From NCBI RefSeq assembly GCF_040427915.1, contig NZ_JBETXJ010000002.1, forward strand, positions 1,550,001 to 1,614,000: a stretch of 64,000 nucleotides of DNA, written 5' to 3'. The position numbers and the translations under genes were made by a program. Position 1 is the stretch's first letter; each line of letters starts with the position of its first letter. The notes beneath the pieces were generated by a model. That model saw only the letters and a program-made list of their open reading frames with translations, was not told where the DNA came from and did no database searches. Positions 18,518 to 28,070 of the stretch are shown here, one piece after another. This stretch comes from Gardnerella vaginalis. GTDB lineage: Bacteria > Actinomycetota > Actinomycetes > Actinomycetales > Bifidobacteriaceae.

Positions 18518-20596
18518 TTACGCATCAAGCGTTATTACAGGATGCAAGTCAAACATTTTTACAGTACGCTTCATGCGGAAGGCAATGCTTGTTATAGCAA
18601 TCGCAATAACGCCGAAAAGCACAAGCATTCCAATGCCAGAGACTATTTCACCATTGTTCTTTCCAGACATTGCTTGACGCAACCCCATAATCGAGTACGT
18701 CATTGGCAAATATGGGTGAACAGCTCTAAAGAATGCCGGCGTCATTTGTACTGGGAACGTTCCTGCAGAGCTTGTGATTTGCAACATAAGAAGCACAATA
18801 GCAACTATTCGCCCTGGCATGCGGAACACAACCATAATCATTTGCATTATTGCCATAAAGACTATTGACGCTATAATCCCCAGCGCGTAGAATGCACCAA
18901 CATTATCGATTTTAAACTTCAACGCTCCTTGTACAACGCCCATAAGAATAATCGCTTGCACAACGCCCATAATCACAAACGGCGTCAAGCTAATAAGCGC
19001 GCTTTTAAGCGGATTCATGCCGTTTAGTATCGCTCGCCTATCCATAACTCTCAAAACGAATGTTGTCATAAGAGCACCAACCCAAAGGGCGATAGAAATA
19101 AAGTAAGGTGCAAAACCGGTTCCATAGTTTTCAACGTGCGAATACTCGTGCTCCTCCAAGGAAACTGGTGCGCTCATCATCTTACTTTTTTGCTTAATAT
19201 TGTTGATTTTGCTAGAATTTTGAGCATTTTTAAGCCCCTCATGCAACTTTTTTGCTCCATCAGCAAGCTTTGGCGTGTTTTCAGAAAGCTTTTGAACTCC
19301 AGAATTCAATTGACTTGATCCATCAACTATTTTTGCAGACCCAAGTGCAGCAGAATTAATACCATTATTGAGCTTTTCACTGCCGTTGCTTACAGCGCTA
19401 AGACCTTCCGCCAGCTTATTTGCTCCAGCGGAAAGCTGCGACGAACCATTGTGAACGCTTGATATTCCTTTAGAAACGGCGTCAACTCCAGCTTTTATCT
19501 TCAAACTACCAGAAGAAAGTGCTCCAGCACCTTGGCTCAATGCCGAAAGATTGGTCTCTAAAAGCTTAGAATTTTCGCTTAATCCTCCCGCAAGACCTTG
19601 CAATTTTTCTAGCACAAGCTCTTTGGTCACAAGTGGATTTTGCGCTTCAACAAGCAGCTGAGTAAGCTGACTCTTTGTAGCCTCGTTTCCAGCCTTAACA
19701 TGCTGTTCAAGTTGAGCACTAGAATCCGAAAGCTTTTGCGCACCATTATATAGTTCGTCTGTAGCGTTATACAACGTTTGGGCTCCACTATTTAGCTGAT
19801 TTGCACCATTTGCCAAATCGTTAGTTTTTTGAGCTAAGAATTGCGCCCCATCTTTGCTTTGCGTATTTGCATTTTTAAGCGATTGCGCTCCCTTTTGAAG
19901 TTCACTTAATCCGTTTTGTAGTTTTTGCAAAGATTGAGTAAGCTTGATCGATCCATCAGCAAGCTTATCTACTCCGCCATTAAGCGATTGCATTCCAGCG
20001 CTTAAATCGCCAGAACCACTCACTGCTGAATTAAGAGAATCAGAAGCAGAATTTACTTTTTCAAACATGTGCTCCCAATACTCTTGAGCAATCGCCTCGC
20101 TAATCTCAGTACGCATAGTGCGGAAAGCAGTTTTACCAATTTGTGAAGCCAGCATATTGCTTGCTTGATCGTACTTTACGTGAAGTTTTGCTTTAGTTGG
20201 AGTATCGTATTGCGCGGAAGCAATGCACTTACTGAAGGAAGCTGGAATAGTTGCTACCATAAAATAGTTGCCATTTTTAAGGCCCTTATTTGCTTCAGCA
20301 CTATCTACAAAATTCCATTGGAAACCTTCACTACCGTCTTTTTGATTCTTCAAACGATTCTTGATTTCATCGCCAACATTGCGCATTTTGCCGTTAATCA
20401 TAGCACCATTGTCTTCAACAACAACAGCCACAGGCACAGTATCCAAAGTCTTATAAGGATTTGTAAACGCCCACAAGTAAAGCGATCCGTATAAAAGTGG
20501 AATCAAAGCTACGGTTCCAATAACAAGCTTTCGAGCTTTTCCTTTCATCGTATTGTTAAGCTCACGAAATGCAAGAGCAATAGTATTAACGTGCAT
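18518..20596 (-). CDS. YhgE/Pip-domain membrane protein, ABC-2 permease type
   Basis: A 692-residue protein with one N-terminal membrane helix (LVIGTVALIPLLYGSLYLWAF), a long extracytoplasmic part, and five or six helices at the C-terminus. The YhgE/Pip signature region TVPVAVVVEDNGA is present. The outer region, about residues 200-470, is made of roughly 20 repeats related to LxxGxxxLxxGxxxL, predicted to form long helical rods. Members include the phage infection protein Pip and the type VII component EsaA. The start chosen is MHVNTIALAF, which overlaps the upstream ATPase gene by 11 bases; the partnership suggests an ABC-type exporter, substrate unknown. Confidence 0.86.
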   Translation of the reverse strand: MHVNTIALAFRELNNTMKGKARKLVIGTVALIPLLYGSLYLWAFTNPYKTLDTVPVAVVVEDNGAMINGKMRNVGDEIKNRLKNQKDGSEGFQWNFVDSAEANKGLKNGNYFMVATIPASFSKCIASAQYDTPTKAKLHVKYDQASNMLASQIGKTAFRTMRTEISEAIAQEYWEHMFEKVNSASDSLNSAVSGSGDLSAGMQSLNGGVDKLADGSIKLTQSLQKLQNGLSELQKGAQSLKNANTQSKDGAQFLAQKTNDLANGANQLNSGAQTLYNATDELYNGAQKLSDSSAQLEQHVKAGNEATKSQLTQLLVEAQNPLVTKELVLEKLQGLAGGLSENSKLLETNLSALSQGAGALSSGSLKIKAGVDAVSKGISSVHNGSSQLSAGANKLAEGLSAVSNGSEKLNNGINSAALGSAKIVDGSSQLNSGVQKLSENTPKLADGAKKLHEGLKNAQNSSKINNIKQKSKMMSAPVSLEEHEYSHVENYGTGFAPYFISIALWVGALMTTFVLRVMDRRAILNGMNPLKSALISLTPFVIMGVVQAIILMGVVQGALKFKIDNVGAFYALGIIASIVFMAIMQMIMVVFRMPGRIVAIVLLMLQITSSAGTFPVQMTPAFFRAVHPYLPMTYSIMGLRQAMSGKNNGEIVSGIGMLVLFGVIAIAITSIAFRMKRTVKMFDLHPVITLDA

Positions 20597-21353
20597 TGTT
20601 TTCACCACCATTTGCTTCACTTGTAGCAAGTTGAGAATCAGTATGAGAATTTTCTGCTTTCTCATTATTTGGCATAAGTCTTAAGACTTGATCCGCTTGC
20701 TTTTCTAACTCACTTTGCAAAACTCCAACAAGGCAGGAGCAGTAGTTTTTGCTAACATATTCGCGAATATCGGAAAGTAAGCATTCTCTTTGCTCACTAG
20801 TAAGCTCCGTCTCAATTCCATCAACAAATAGCAGCCACGGCTTTTTTAGCAAAGCCAACGCAATTGCCAAGCGCATGCGCTCGCACGGAGTCAACTCTCC
20901 TATTGCTGTTTTGTGAGGAGAAAATACTTTCCATTGAGCTAGCACGTTGTAAGCGTACTGCTGTAAAGCTTCACGGTTTTTAACATCATTTTTGTATTGC
21001 TTCAAAAATAGAGGCGAGCGCGCTGCTAGTTTCAGCTCGCTCATAAGAACTTCTTCTATTGTTTGCGTTTTGTAGAATTCGTTAATTCCGTTGAATATGC
21101 CCAGTCCAACATATTTACGCGATTCTTTAAAATCGTTAGGAAGAGTTGCGTCCGCAATAGTAAGAGTTCCGTTCGTAAATTTCATATAACCAGACAGTGC
21201 AAGCAGCAAAGCTGATTTTCCAGAGCCATGTTCGCCTGATATTGCAACGATTTGATGAGGCTCTACTTTTAACGATACGTCCCAAAATGGTGTTCTTCTA
21301 AATATTTGTAAACCTAATTCTTTCGCTTCTATAAGCGTTTGTTCTTCTTGCAT
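20586..21353 (-). CDS. ABC-type ATPase with degenerate catalytic motifs
   Basis: A 255-residue nucleotide-binding protein paired with the YhgE-type permease. Walker A is intact (GEHGSGKSALLLAL, about residue 36). The signature helix reads LTPCERMRLAIALAL rather than LSGGQ, and the Walker B end reads LLFVDGIETEL, where the usual catalytic glutamate of LDEP is replaced by glycine. It may bind ATP without hydrolysing it efficiently, acting as a regulatory or slow motor. The C-terminal 30 residues are polar and low complexity. No clear ribosome binding site precedes ATG 21353. Confidence 0.8.
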   Translation of the reverse strand: MQEEQTLIEAKELGLQIFRRTPFWDVSLKVEPHQIVAISGEHGSGKSALLLALSGYMKFTNGTLTIADATLPNDFKESRKYVGLGIFNGINEFYKTQTIEEVLMSELKLAARSPLFLKQYKNDVKNREALQQYAYNVLAQWKVFSPHKTAIGELTPCERMRLAIALALLKKPWLLFVDGIETELTSEQRECLLSDIREYVSKNYCSCLVGVLQSELEKQADQVLRLMPNNEKAENSHTDSQLATSEANGGENNAR

Positions 21354-21927
21354 AATTTACATGTGCGGCGAAATAAGCATTTGAAGCGAAACCGTACGGC
21401 ACGCTTATATTGCAATCGCCGAGCATTCCTCCTTTTGCTCTTTAATTGTGGATTTTTAATTTTCAATTTTCAATTTTTTGGTTTTATTTTGATTATTTTG
21501 ATTATTTTGATTCTTCTAACTCAGACTCAATATTTAATTCTGATATCGCCTGTAATGATTTTGGCGACTACCTCATATTGCTATGTTACAGCAAAATGTT
21601 ATAACCAATTATTGACGTCGATCTCCTGAAAGTACTTTCGTCGTACTATTCAAGGCGAACAAATATTAACTTATTTTTAGACATTTTGTTCATTTGTTTA
21701 TGTTTTAGCCATAAAAACACGATATATAGTGACAAAATGTCACATTCATGATTCAAACATGTAAATTTCAAGCATACTTAATATTTTTACTTTGCCAATA
21801 AAAATTTTACGCATGTCTTTATGTTATATTGTCTTTAATTATTAAAATTGAAAAAATATCAAAATTAAAAAAACATATTATTTGCAAACATAAAAATGAA
21901 GATAACTTTAAAAAGAGGTGAAACAGT
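21354..21927. other. Intergenic region between divergent transporters
   Basis: About 570 bases without a supported gene. It holds a T-rich low-complexity stretch (repeats of TTTTGATTAT around 21480-21515) and the leader of the antiporter gene, which has the good ribosome binding site AAGAGGTG. I see no convincing promoter pair, riboswitch or decayed gene. Confidence 0.5.
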
Positions 21928-23259
21928 ATGCAAATTTTAAACATTCTATGCAATCCGGTAATCGTATCGGTTGTAGTGTTATGCGTGTTAAGTCTTGCAA
22001 AACTTAATGTTTTACTCGCAATGATTGTTGCATGCGTTGCAGGAGGCATAGCTGGGCATCTCCCTCTTTTTGGAGATGGGAATCACACTATTATGGCTTT
22101 GCTATGTGATGGTTTCTCAACAAACGCGCAAACTGCGCTCGCATACATCCTTCTTGGAACCTTTGCAGAGGCAATTACTTCAACTGGATTAGCTCAAATT
22201 ATTTCTAAGAAGATCAGTCAAATAATTGGAAATAAAAAATATGTTTTGCTTGCGATTTTAACTTTGATCGCTTGCATGTCTCAAAATATTGTTCCTGTTC
22301 ACATTGCTTACATTCCTATTCTTATTCCGCCAATTTTACGAGTTATGAATAAGATGAAGCTAGATCGCCGTGCTGCAGCATGTTGTACAGCATTTGGTCT
22401 TGAAGTTCCATATATTGCTATTCCTTTTGGCTTTGGCTTAATTTTCCAAACGGTTATTGCAACTAATCTTTCTAAAAACGGTATGAAGGTTAGCGTTGCA
22501 GACGTTAGTGCTGTGAACTGGTATTTAGGTGCAGCAATGCTTGCCGCACTACTATTCGCCGTGTTTGTTCTATACAGAAAGCCTCGTGAATACACTACAA
22601 CTGAATCAGACACTCGCGCTGCAGACGCTGTGGTTGGCGGTCTTACTAGCCGCCATTACGTAACTATTCTCGCGATCATTGTGGTTGTCATTGTGCAAGT
22701 TATTAGTAAGGATCTTTCGCTTTCTTCTATTGCAGGTCTTGCAACCATGATTATTTTTGGAGCAATAAAATGGAATGATATTGATAAGCAGCTTACTGGT
22801 GGCGTAAAACTCATGGGTCTTATCGCTTTTGTTATGCTTATCGCTGGTGGATACGCTAACGTAATTCAAGCCACTGGTGGAGTTAATGAACTTGTACACA
22901 TAGGCGTTGCAGCAATGGGACAAAACAAGATAATCGCCGCATTCGTAATCACGATTATTGGTTTGCTCGTTACTATGGGAATTGGCACTTCGTTTGGAAC
23001 TGTTCCTATTCTTGCGGTTTTATTCGTTCCACTCTGCCAAAGCATTGGTTTTAGCACTCCTGCAACAATTCTTCTTATGTCTTCTGCAGCGGCTCTTGGA
23101 GATGCAGGCTCTCCTGCTTCCGACACAACGCTTGGACCTACTGCTGGATTGAACGCAGACGGTCAGCATAGCCACATTTGGGATACTTGCGTTCCAACAT
23201 TCCTTATTTTTAACATTCCACTCATGGCGGCAGGTATTGTAATATCGCAGTTTATTTAG
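21928..23259 (+). CDS. Na+/H+ antiporter NhaC/YuiF-family transporter
   Basis: A 443-residue protein with about 11-12 membrane helices. The pattern (LAMIVACVAGGIAGHLPL, then NAQTALAYILLGTFAEAI, and GDAGSPASDTTLGPTAGLN near the end) fits the ion-transporter superfamily branch annotated as NhaC-like antiporters and putative amino-acid permeases. The discontinuous helix motifs GSPASD and GTSFGTVP are typical of this fold. Whether it moves Na+/H+ or an amino acid cannot be told. It appears to be monocistronic. Confidence 0.82.
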   Translation: MQILNILCNPVIVSVVVLCVLSLAKLNVLLAMIVACVAGGIAGHLPLFGDGNHTIMALLCDGFSTNAQTALAYILLGTFAEAITSTGLAQIISKKISQIIGNKKYVLLAILTLIACMSQNIVPVHIAYIPILIPPILRVMNKMKLDRRAAACCTAFGLEVPYIAIPFGFGLIFQTVIATNLSKNGMKVSVADVSAVNWYLGAAMLAALLFAVFVLYRKPREYTTTESDTRAADAVVGGLTSRHYVTILAIIVVVIVQVISKDLSLSSIAGLATMIIFGAIKWNDIDKQLTGGVKLMGLIAFVMLIAGGYANVIQATGGVNELVHIGVAAMGQNKIIAAFVITIIGLLVTMGIGTSFGTVPILAVLFVPLCQSIGFSTPATILLMSSAAALGDAGSPASDTTLGPTAGLNADGQHSHIWDTCVPTFLIFNIPLMAAGIVISQFI

Positions 23260-23448
23260 ATACCTATTTATGTATTTAAGAGTTTGTTGATTTATGAATT
23301 TATAGTTTATGTTTTATGACTTTTAAACCTAAAAATTCATAAGTTATTCTTTAAACATTAAATACATTAATACAAATTTGTTAACAATAGCATTTAAGAG
23401 TAGACTCAGCCATGTTATTATCTCTTTTTCAGAAAGAAGGTAAAAACA

Positions 23449-24201
23449 ATGAATTTCACAAATGACGTGGTCATTGTAACAGGAGGCGCTCAAGGAATCG
23501 GCAGAGAAGTCGTCCGAGGCGTACTAGATGGAGGCGGAAAAGTAATTATCGCCGATATCAATGAAGAAAAAGCAAACCAAACAAAATCTGAATTAGGTTC
23601 AGATAATATCTTTGTCTATAAGATAAATCTTGGTGATATTCAAAATGTTAACGACGTTTTTGCGCAAATCATCAAAGATTTTGGCAAAGTAGATGTTTTG
23701 GTAAACTGCGGCGGCGTTGTTTCAACTGTTCCATTTGAGCAGTTAACAGACGCTGAATTTGATAGAACAGTAAAGATTAATCTTTACGGAACTTACGCAA
23801 CAAACCATGCTTTATTCGAGCATTTTAAGGAAAATGGCGGCGGAAGAATCGTAAACGTTAGCTCTGTGGCTGGAAAGATTGGCGGCGGTTTACTAGGAAC
23901 AGCAGCATACGCAACATCTAAAGCTGGTGTGAATGGTTTAACAAAAGCCGTTGCAAAAGAAGGCGGCAAGTATGGTATTCGTTGCAACGCAGTATGCCCA
24001 TCTTATACTGAAACACCAATGACTCAAGCTTTGAAGGAAGACAAGGAAAAAGAAGCAAAGATTATTAATGCTATTCCTTTGCACCGCAAAGCACAGCCTG
24101 TGGAAATTGCGCAAATGATTCTATTCTTTGCAGCTAAAGAATCTTCCTTCGTCAACGGAGAGATTGGCGATGTTGATGGCGGAATCGTATTAGACGGCTG
24201 A
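23449..24201 (+). CDS. SDR-family oxidoreductase
   Basis: A 250-residue short-chain dehydrogenase with the N-terminal cofactor motif TGGAQGIGR, the NAG-equivalent NCGGVV, and the catalytic Ser-Tyr-Lys set in VNVSSVAGK and AYATSKAG. The acidic residue in IIADINEEKA after the second strand favours NAD over NADP. The partner gene 11 bases downstream is a KdgT-type permease, so a hexonate or ketodeoxy-sugar acid such as 2-keto-3-deoxygluconate is a plausible substrate, similar to KduD. That is inference. The ribosome binding site is AGAAGG. Confidence 0.88.
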   Translation: MNFTNDVVIVTGGAQGIGREVVRGVLDGGGKVIIADINEEKANQTKSELGSDNIFVYKINLGDIQNVNDVFAQIIKDFGKVDVLVNCGGVVSTVPFEQLTDAEFDRTVKINLYGTYATNHALFEHFKENGGGRIVNVSSVAGKIGGGLLGTAAYATSKAGVNGLTKAVAKEGGKYGIRCNAVCPSYTETPMTQALKEDKEKEAKIINAIPLHRKAQPVEIAQMILFFAAKESSFVNGEIGDVDGGIVLDG

Positions 24202-24212
24202 CGGAGAAAATC

Positions 24213-25175
24213 ATGTTCGCAAATCTAAAAAGCCAAAGCACAAAAATAAACTTAAAGAAAATAAAAATTCCAGGAGCTACAATTGTTGTTCCTCTATTTA
24301 TAGGCTGCTTAGTGAACTCATGTTTCCCAGCATCCTTAAAAATAGGTGGTTTTACAACAGCGGTAATTAATGGAACTGGTCCTTTGGTTGGCGCATTCAT
24401 GCTTTGCATCGGAGCAAGTCTTTCATTTAAGAATGCTCCTAAAGCTTTATGGCGAGGTGCCGTAATTATTAGCGTTAAGATCCTAACTGCTATTGTTATT
24501 GCTCTGCTTGTTTCCAAGTTCTGCAATAATAATCTGCTTGGATTGTCAATGTTGTCTATTTTGGGCGCAATGACTGTAGCCAATAATGCGCTTTATTCTG
24601 GCATTACAGCAAACTACGGCACTGAAGTAGATCGTGGAGCTGTAGCTATGACAACCATAAGCGTTGGCCCAACAGTAACCATGATTGTTATGAACTCTTC
24701 TGGGCAAGCCGTAATACCATTCTGGCAAATTGTTGGATCGATTTTACCCCTTGTTTTGGGAATGATTCTAGGAAATTGTTTCCCTTACATGAAGAAGCAA
24801 CTGGTTAATGGCATAATACCTATAACCATGATTCTCGGCTTTGTTCTAGGAGCAAACATGAACTTTGCTCAACTAGTTGAAGGCGGACTTTCTGGTGTGC
24901 TGCTTGGCATTATAGTACTTTCTGGATTTGTGTTTACAGTATTAGCAGATCGTTTCTTAACTAGAGGCTCTGGTATTGCTGGTGCTGCTATAAGTAGTAC
25001 TGCAGCAAGTGCTGTTGCAACACCAGCTGCAATGATGGCTATAGATCCAAATTTGGCAAAAGCCGCATTAATAGCGACTCCTCAAATTGCTGCCGCAGTA
25101 ATTATTACTGCCTTGGCTACGCCATGGTTGACTGCACTAGTGAGTAAAAAATTTGCTAAAAAATCTAGCAAGTAA
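24213..25175 (+). CDS. kdgT: 2-keto-3-deoxygluconate permease (KdgT family)
   Basis: A 320-residue membrane protein with about ten hydrophobic segments. It has KdgT-family hallmarks: KIPGATIVVPLFIGCLVNSC near the N-terminus, the ALYSGITANYG segment, and GSGIAGAAISSTAASAVATP toward the end. The family imports 2-keto-3-deoxygluconate with protons. It forms a two-gene operon with the SDR enzyme (stop to start 11 bases, ribosome binding site CGGAGA). No other pectin or glucuronate degradation genes are in the window. Confidence 0.88.
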   Translation: MFANLKSQSTKINLKKIKIPGATIVVPLFIGCLVNSCFPASLKIGGFTTAVINGTGPLVGAFMLCIGASLSFKNAPKALWRGAVIISVKILTAIVIALLVSKFCNNNLLGLSMLSILGAMTVANNALYSGITANYGTEVDRGAVAMTTISVGPTVTMIVMNSSGQAVIPFWQIVGSILPLVLGMILGNCFPYMKKQLVNGIIPITMILGFVLGANMNFAQLVEGGLSGVLLGIIVLSGFVFTVLADRFLTRGSGIAGAAISSTAASAVATPAAMMAIDPNLAKAALIATPQIAAAVIITALATPWLTALVSKKFAKKSSK

Positions 25176-25216
25176 TCAATAGATAATAAATAAAAAATAG
25201 ATAATAAATAAAATAA

Positions 25217-25258
25217 GTAATTCAGCCCTGCAAAATAAAATTTGTGGGGCTGAATTAC
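25217..25258 (+). terminator. Terminator-like hairpin after kdgT
   Basis: A perfect 12-bp stem (GTAATTCAGCCC with GGGCTGAATTAC) around an 18-base loop. The trailing sequence TCTTGC is only weakly T-rich, so termination may be imperfect. Confidence 0.75.
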
Positions 25259-25364
25259 TCTTGCAATAGATTTTCGCAATAAAATCTCAATATCACAAGT
25301 AGCCAATCGCCGCAAATTTGCGATGATTGGATACTTCAATATGACATTTAGCTCAATATGACAT

Positions 25365-25943
25365 TTAGCTCAATATGCTATCGATATTCTTCTTATTGCT
25401 TAGGTCATCTTCACTAAGAAAATCCATCTGCTTTATTCCGCTTAAACTTGCAATAATCGATACTGGAAATGTAACGATATCTTGATTAAGAGTGCTGATG
25501 TTACTATTTACTATTCTTTTTGCTGCCGCCAGCTGCTCGTTTTCGTCGTTTATTTCCTCTTGCAAATTCAAAAATTGTTCAGAAGATTTTAATTCTGGAT
25601 AAGCTTCTGCTAAAGCATAAATCTTCCCTATCGCATGATTCTGATTTTTTATTACCGCACTAGAATCATCAGAGTTTAAGCCTTCTCTTAGACTCACTAA
25701 ATCCACTAATGTTGTTTTTTCATATTTTGCAAATGACTGTGCAACTTTGAACATTTGGCAAATCGTGTCATATCTTTTAGCTAGCGCAATATCAACGTTT
25801 TTCTGCGACTCTTTTATAATCACTCTATATTTTCTTAATCTATTTAAAGTTCCAATAAACCAACCAATAATCATTACAAGCACTATTGCAATAACTATTA
25901 AAATAGTGTCCCTATCCATAATGCCATCCATAATGTCACTCAT
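25365..25943 (-). CDS. lemA: LemA family protein
   Basis: A 192-residue protein with one N-terminal membrane helix (ILIVIAIVLVMIIGWFIG) and a helical bundle beginning NRLRKYRVIIKESQKNVDIALAKRYD, which is the LemA signature. The middle reads AYPELKSSEQFLNLQEEI, also diagnostic. Function is unknown for most bacteria; the family is often paired with another membrane protein, as here with a DUF3137 protein encoded immediately upstream. The ribosome binding site is AAAGGAG, and the ATG is at 25943. Confidence 0.92.
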   Translation of the reverse strand: MSDIMDGIMDRDTILIVIAIVLVMIIGWFIGTLNRLRKYRVIIKESQKNVDIALAKRYDTICQMFKVAQSFAKYEKTTLVDLVSLREGLNSDDSSAVIKNQNHAIGKIYALAEAYPELKSSEQFLNLQEEINDENEQLAAAKRIVNSNISTLNQDIVTFPVSIIASLSGIKQMDFLSEDDLSNKKNIDSILS

Positions 25944-26055
25944 AATGTCTCCTTTAGTTCTAGTCTTTCTCTAGTCTTAGTTTTCTCTAGTCTTAGTTTT
26001 TCTACTTTTGCAATTCGTTAGTATTGCAATATATAATATTGAAATTTTCTAGCTT

Positions 26056-27042
26056 CTAATTTTGCAATTTTTCTCTAATTAATCTGATTACCTCGTAATA
26101 CTCAGCCAAAACATCTCTAAATTTTGCGTATTCTCTTGTTAAAGATAGGTTTTCTATTCCAGATTTTCCTGGAGCGCCGAATAGATACCAACCAGAGTCA
26201 AAAGCTGCAATAATATGCTCACTATCTAGGTACAAGCAAACTCTCATTCTTTTTTGCAAATTATTCAATATTTCTATAAAACTTGGATCTAATACCAGCT
26301 TCGTATAAAAATCGTCTGTGGAAAAGATTGAATACGAATTGTTAAATTCAATGGATTCTGTTTGAACTTCGCTCTCCTCTTTTGTTTTTTTACCATAGTA
26401 TCCATTTAGTTTTTGCCCCATAAAGCTCTTGCCAGTAACGGGAACGATTCTAATGTGACCATTTATATTGGTTTTTGTGTTTATTAATAAGACTTGCCCA
26501 ATAAAATCCGTTTTTTTGACAGTTTTTCCACTTTCACTTCTAGAAAAGTGCATTGCTTGCATATTTGAAAATTCGGTTTTAGATTCATCGCCAAAAATTA
26601 TGTGTTTATTTGAATAATACCTACTCGATATTGGCAGAAGATTATTAAAAATACTATTGTCAATTCCTTCAGAATTTTCTAATACCGTTCCAGGCAGAAT
26701 CGCATTTAGAATCGGCGTTAAAACATTATCCGCGTATAGCGAGCTTACATCAACCTTATTACTTACAAAAAACTTACCAGCAAAGCAAACAACAAAAGCA
26801 ATTACTATGAGTAAAGGATATTTATAAGTAGAGTAATCAAACGAAGGAAGATAATTGCCAACAGCCCCAATAATCAGCACTACTGGTATTAATGGAATCA
26901 AACGCATTGGGTCAAAAGCGTTGTTTTTTATGCCTTCTTTTAACTCATTTAATTTCCCCTGCATTTGGGGAGATTTTTCTAATTTATTAAGCTTTTCTAA
27001 AACTTCGGGATTTGTGAACACGCTACCATGTCTTACATTCAT
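26056..27042 (-). CDS. DUF3137 domain-containing membrane protein
   Basis: A 328-residue protein with two membrane helices near residues 52-95 and a soluble C-terminal domain (FGDESKTEFSNMQAMH, LVLDPSFIEILNNLQKRM, LYLDSEHIIAAFDSG), which fits DUF3137. The LemA-DUF3137 pair is common in bacteria and the two proteins probably act together at the membrane. The GAGGGAG site is spaced 6 bases from the ATG at 27042, while the in-frame ATG at 27048 abuts it, so 27042 is chosen. Confidence 0.82.
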   Translation of the reverse strand: MNVRHGSVFTNPEVLEKLNKLEKSPQMQGKLNELKEGIKNNAFDPMRLIPLIPVVLIIGAVGNYLPSFDYSTYKYPLLIVIAFVVCFAGKFFVSNKVDVSSLYADNVLTPILNAILPGTVLENSEGIDNSIFNNLLPISSRYYSNKHIIFGDESKTEFSNMQAMHFSRSESGKTVKKTDFIGQVLLINTKTNINGHIRIVPVTGKSFMGQKLNGYYGKKTKEESEVQTESIEFNNSYSIFSTDDFYTKLVLDPSFIEILNNLQKRMRVCLYLDSEHIIAAFDSGWYLFGAPGKSGIENLSLTREYAKFRDVLAEYYEVIRLIREKLQN

Positions 27043-27347
27043 CGTCATCTCCCTCTTACAATCGCCAATGTTTTTTGTAACAACATTTTTTATAACAAAA
27101 TTTTATAAAAGGCATAAAAGGCTCTTATATTTTTTTATCATAAATAATCATTATTTGGAATAGTTGAATAATAACGACTTTGATTTTGAACAACTTTGAT
27201 TTTGCTAGCAAAGTAGCTTAGATGTGATTATTTTCAATAAAGATCTAATACAAAACAAATAGCAAAGAACAAAATAACACAAAATAAACAATATAACAAT
27301 TTATAACACATTAATTTTCAACTACTTTAATAACATTTGGCAAAGCG

Positions 27348-27353
27348 TATAAT
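27348..27353 (+). promoter_or_regulatory. -10 box upstream of the first ECF operon
   Basis: A perfect TATAAT 39 bases before the ATG of the S component. The -35 region at 17-18 bases is weak (CTTTAA), which may mean an activator or extended spacing. The remaining 27043-27340 gap is A/T-rich and shows nothing else I can name; no riboswitch fold was recognised. Confidence 0.5.
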
Positions 27354-27392
27354 GAACTTGAATTTATTCCTTAACTGATAGGAAATTCCAAA

Positions 27393-27992
27393 ATGGTAAA
27401 TAAACTAAAGAATATTTGGAGCGTTAAATTAACTACTGCTTCACTCGTACTAATACCAGCCGCAATTGGCATAAATTATGTTGCAAAACTATTTGCAAGC
27501 ATGCTAAAACTACCACTTTGGCTTGGCACACTAGGCACTTGCATTTCAGCATGCTTAGCAGGCCCAGTTGTTGGCGGAATTGCGGGATTTTTAACTAATA
27601 TTGTTTACGGCTTAACGATTGATCCAATTTCTACAGTTTATAGCATCACAGCTGCAGCAATTGGTGTAAGCGTTGGAATCGCTGCACGATTAAAATATAT
27701 GGACAAAGGCTTGCACATTTTTATAACAAGTCTTATTGTTGCAGCAATCGCAATAATCATTTCTACACCTCTAAACATGATTTATTGGGGCGGAACCACC
27801 GGAAACGTTTGGGGTGACGCTGTTTTTGCAGCAATGGGTTCCAAAGGCTTCTTTGCGTCATTCGTAGATGAGCTTGTTGTAGACATACCAGACAAGATTG
27901 TTGTTTTGTTCCTTGCAGCTGGAATTTATAAAGTTCTTCCTAAGAGTTTAATAGCTATCTATCAATCCAATGACGAAGATCTTGATAAATAA
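27393..27992 (+). CDS. ECF transporter S component, copy 1
   Basis: A 199-residue substrate-binding membrane protein with five or six helices. LVLIPAAIGINYVAKLFASML at the N-terminus, GPVVGGIAGFLTNIVYG, and a repeat-like second half fit the S components of energy-coupling factor transporters. It is closely patterned on the S component at 48019-48630 (both have LVLIPxxxxIN, LP.W/F, L.GPWVG/VVGG, G.TN/LNxxxG), so both probably bind related substrates. The second copy lies beside a nucleoside hydrolase, suggesting nucleosides or a related base. First gene of a four-gene S-T-A-A operon. Confidence 0.85.
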   Translation: MVNKLKNIWSVKLTTASLVLIPAAIGINYVAKLFASMLKLPLWLGTLGTCISACLAGPVVGGIAGFLTNIVYGLTIDPISTVYSITAAAIGVSVGIAARLKYMDKGLHIFITSLIVAAIAIIISTPLNMIYWGGTTGNVWGDAVFAAMGSKGFFASFVDELVVDIPDKIVVLFLAAGIYKVLPKSLIAIYQSNDEDLDK

Positions 27993-28070
27993 ACGTTTAT
28001 CGCAAGCAAATAAATCACATAAACGCTAAGATTTACAAGTTTTAATATAAGCACAATAAGACGAGATAGT

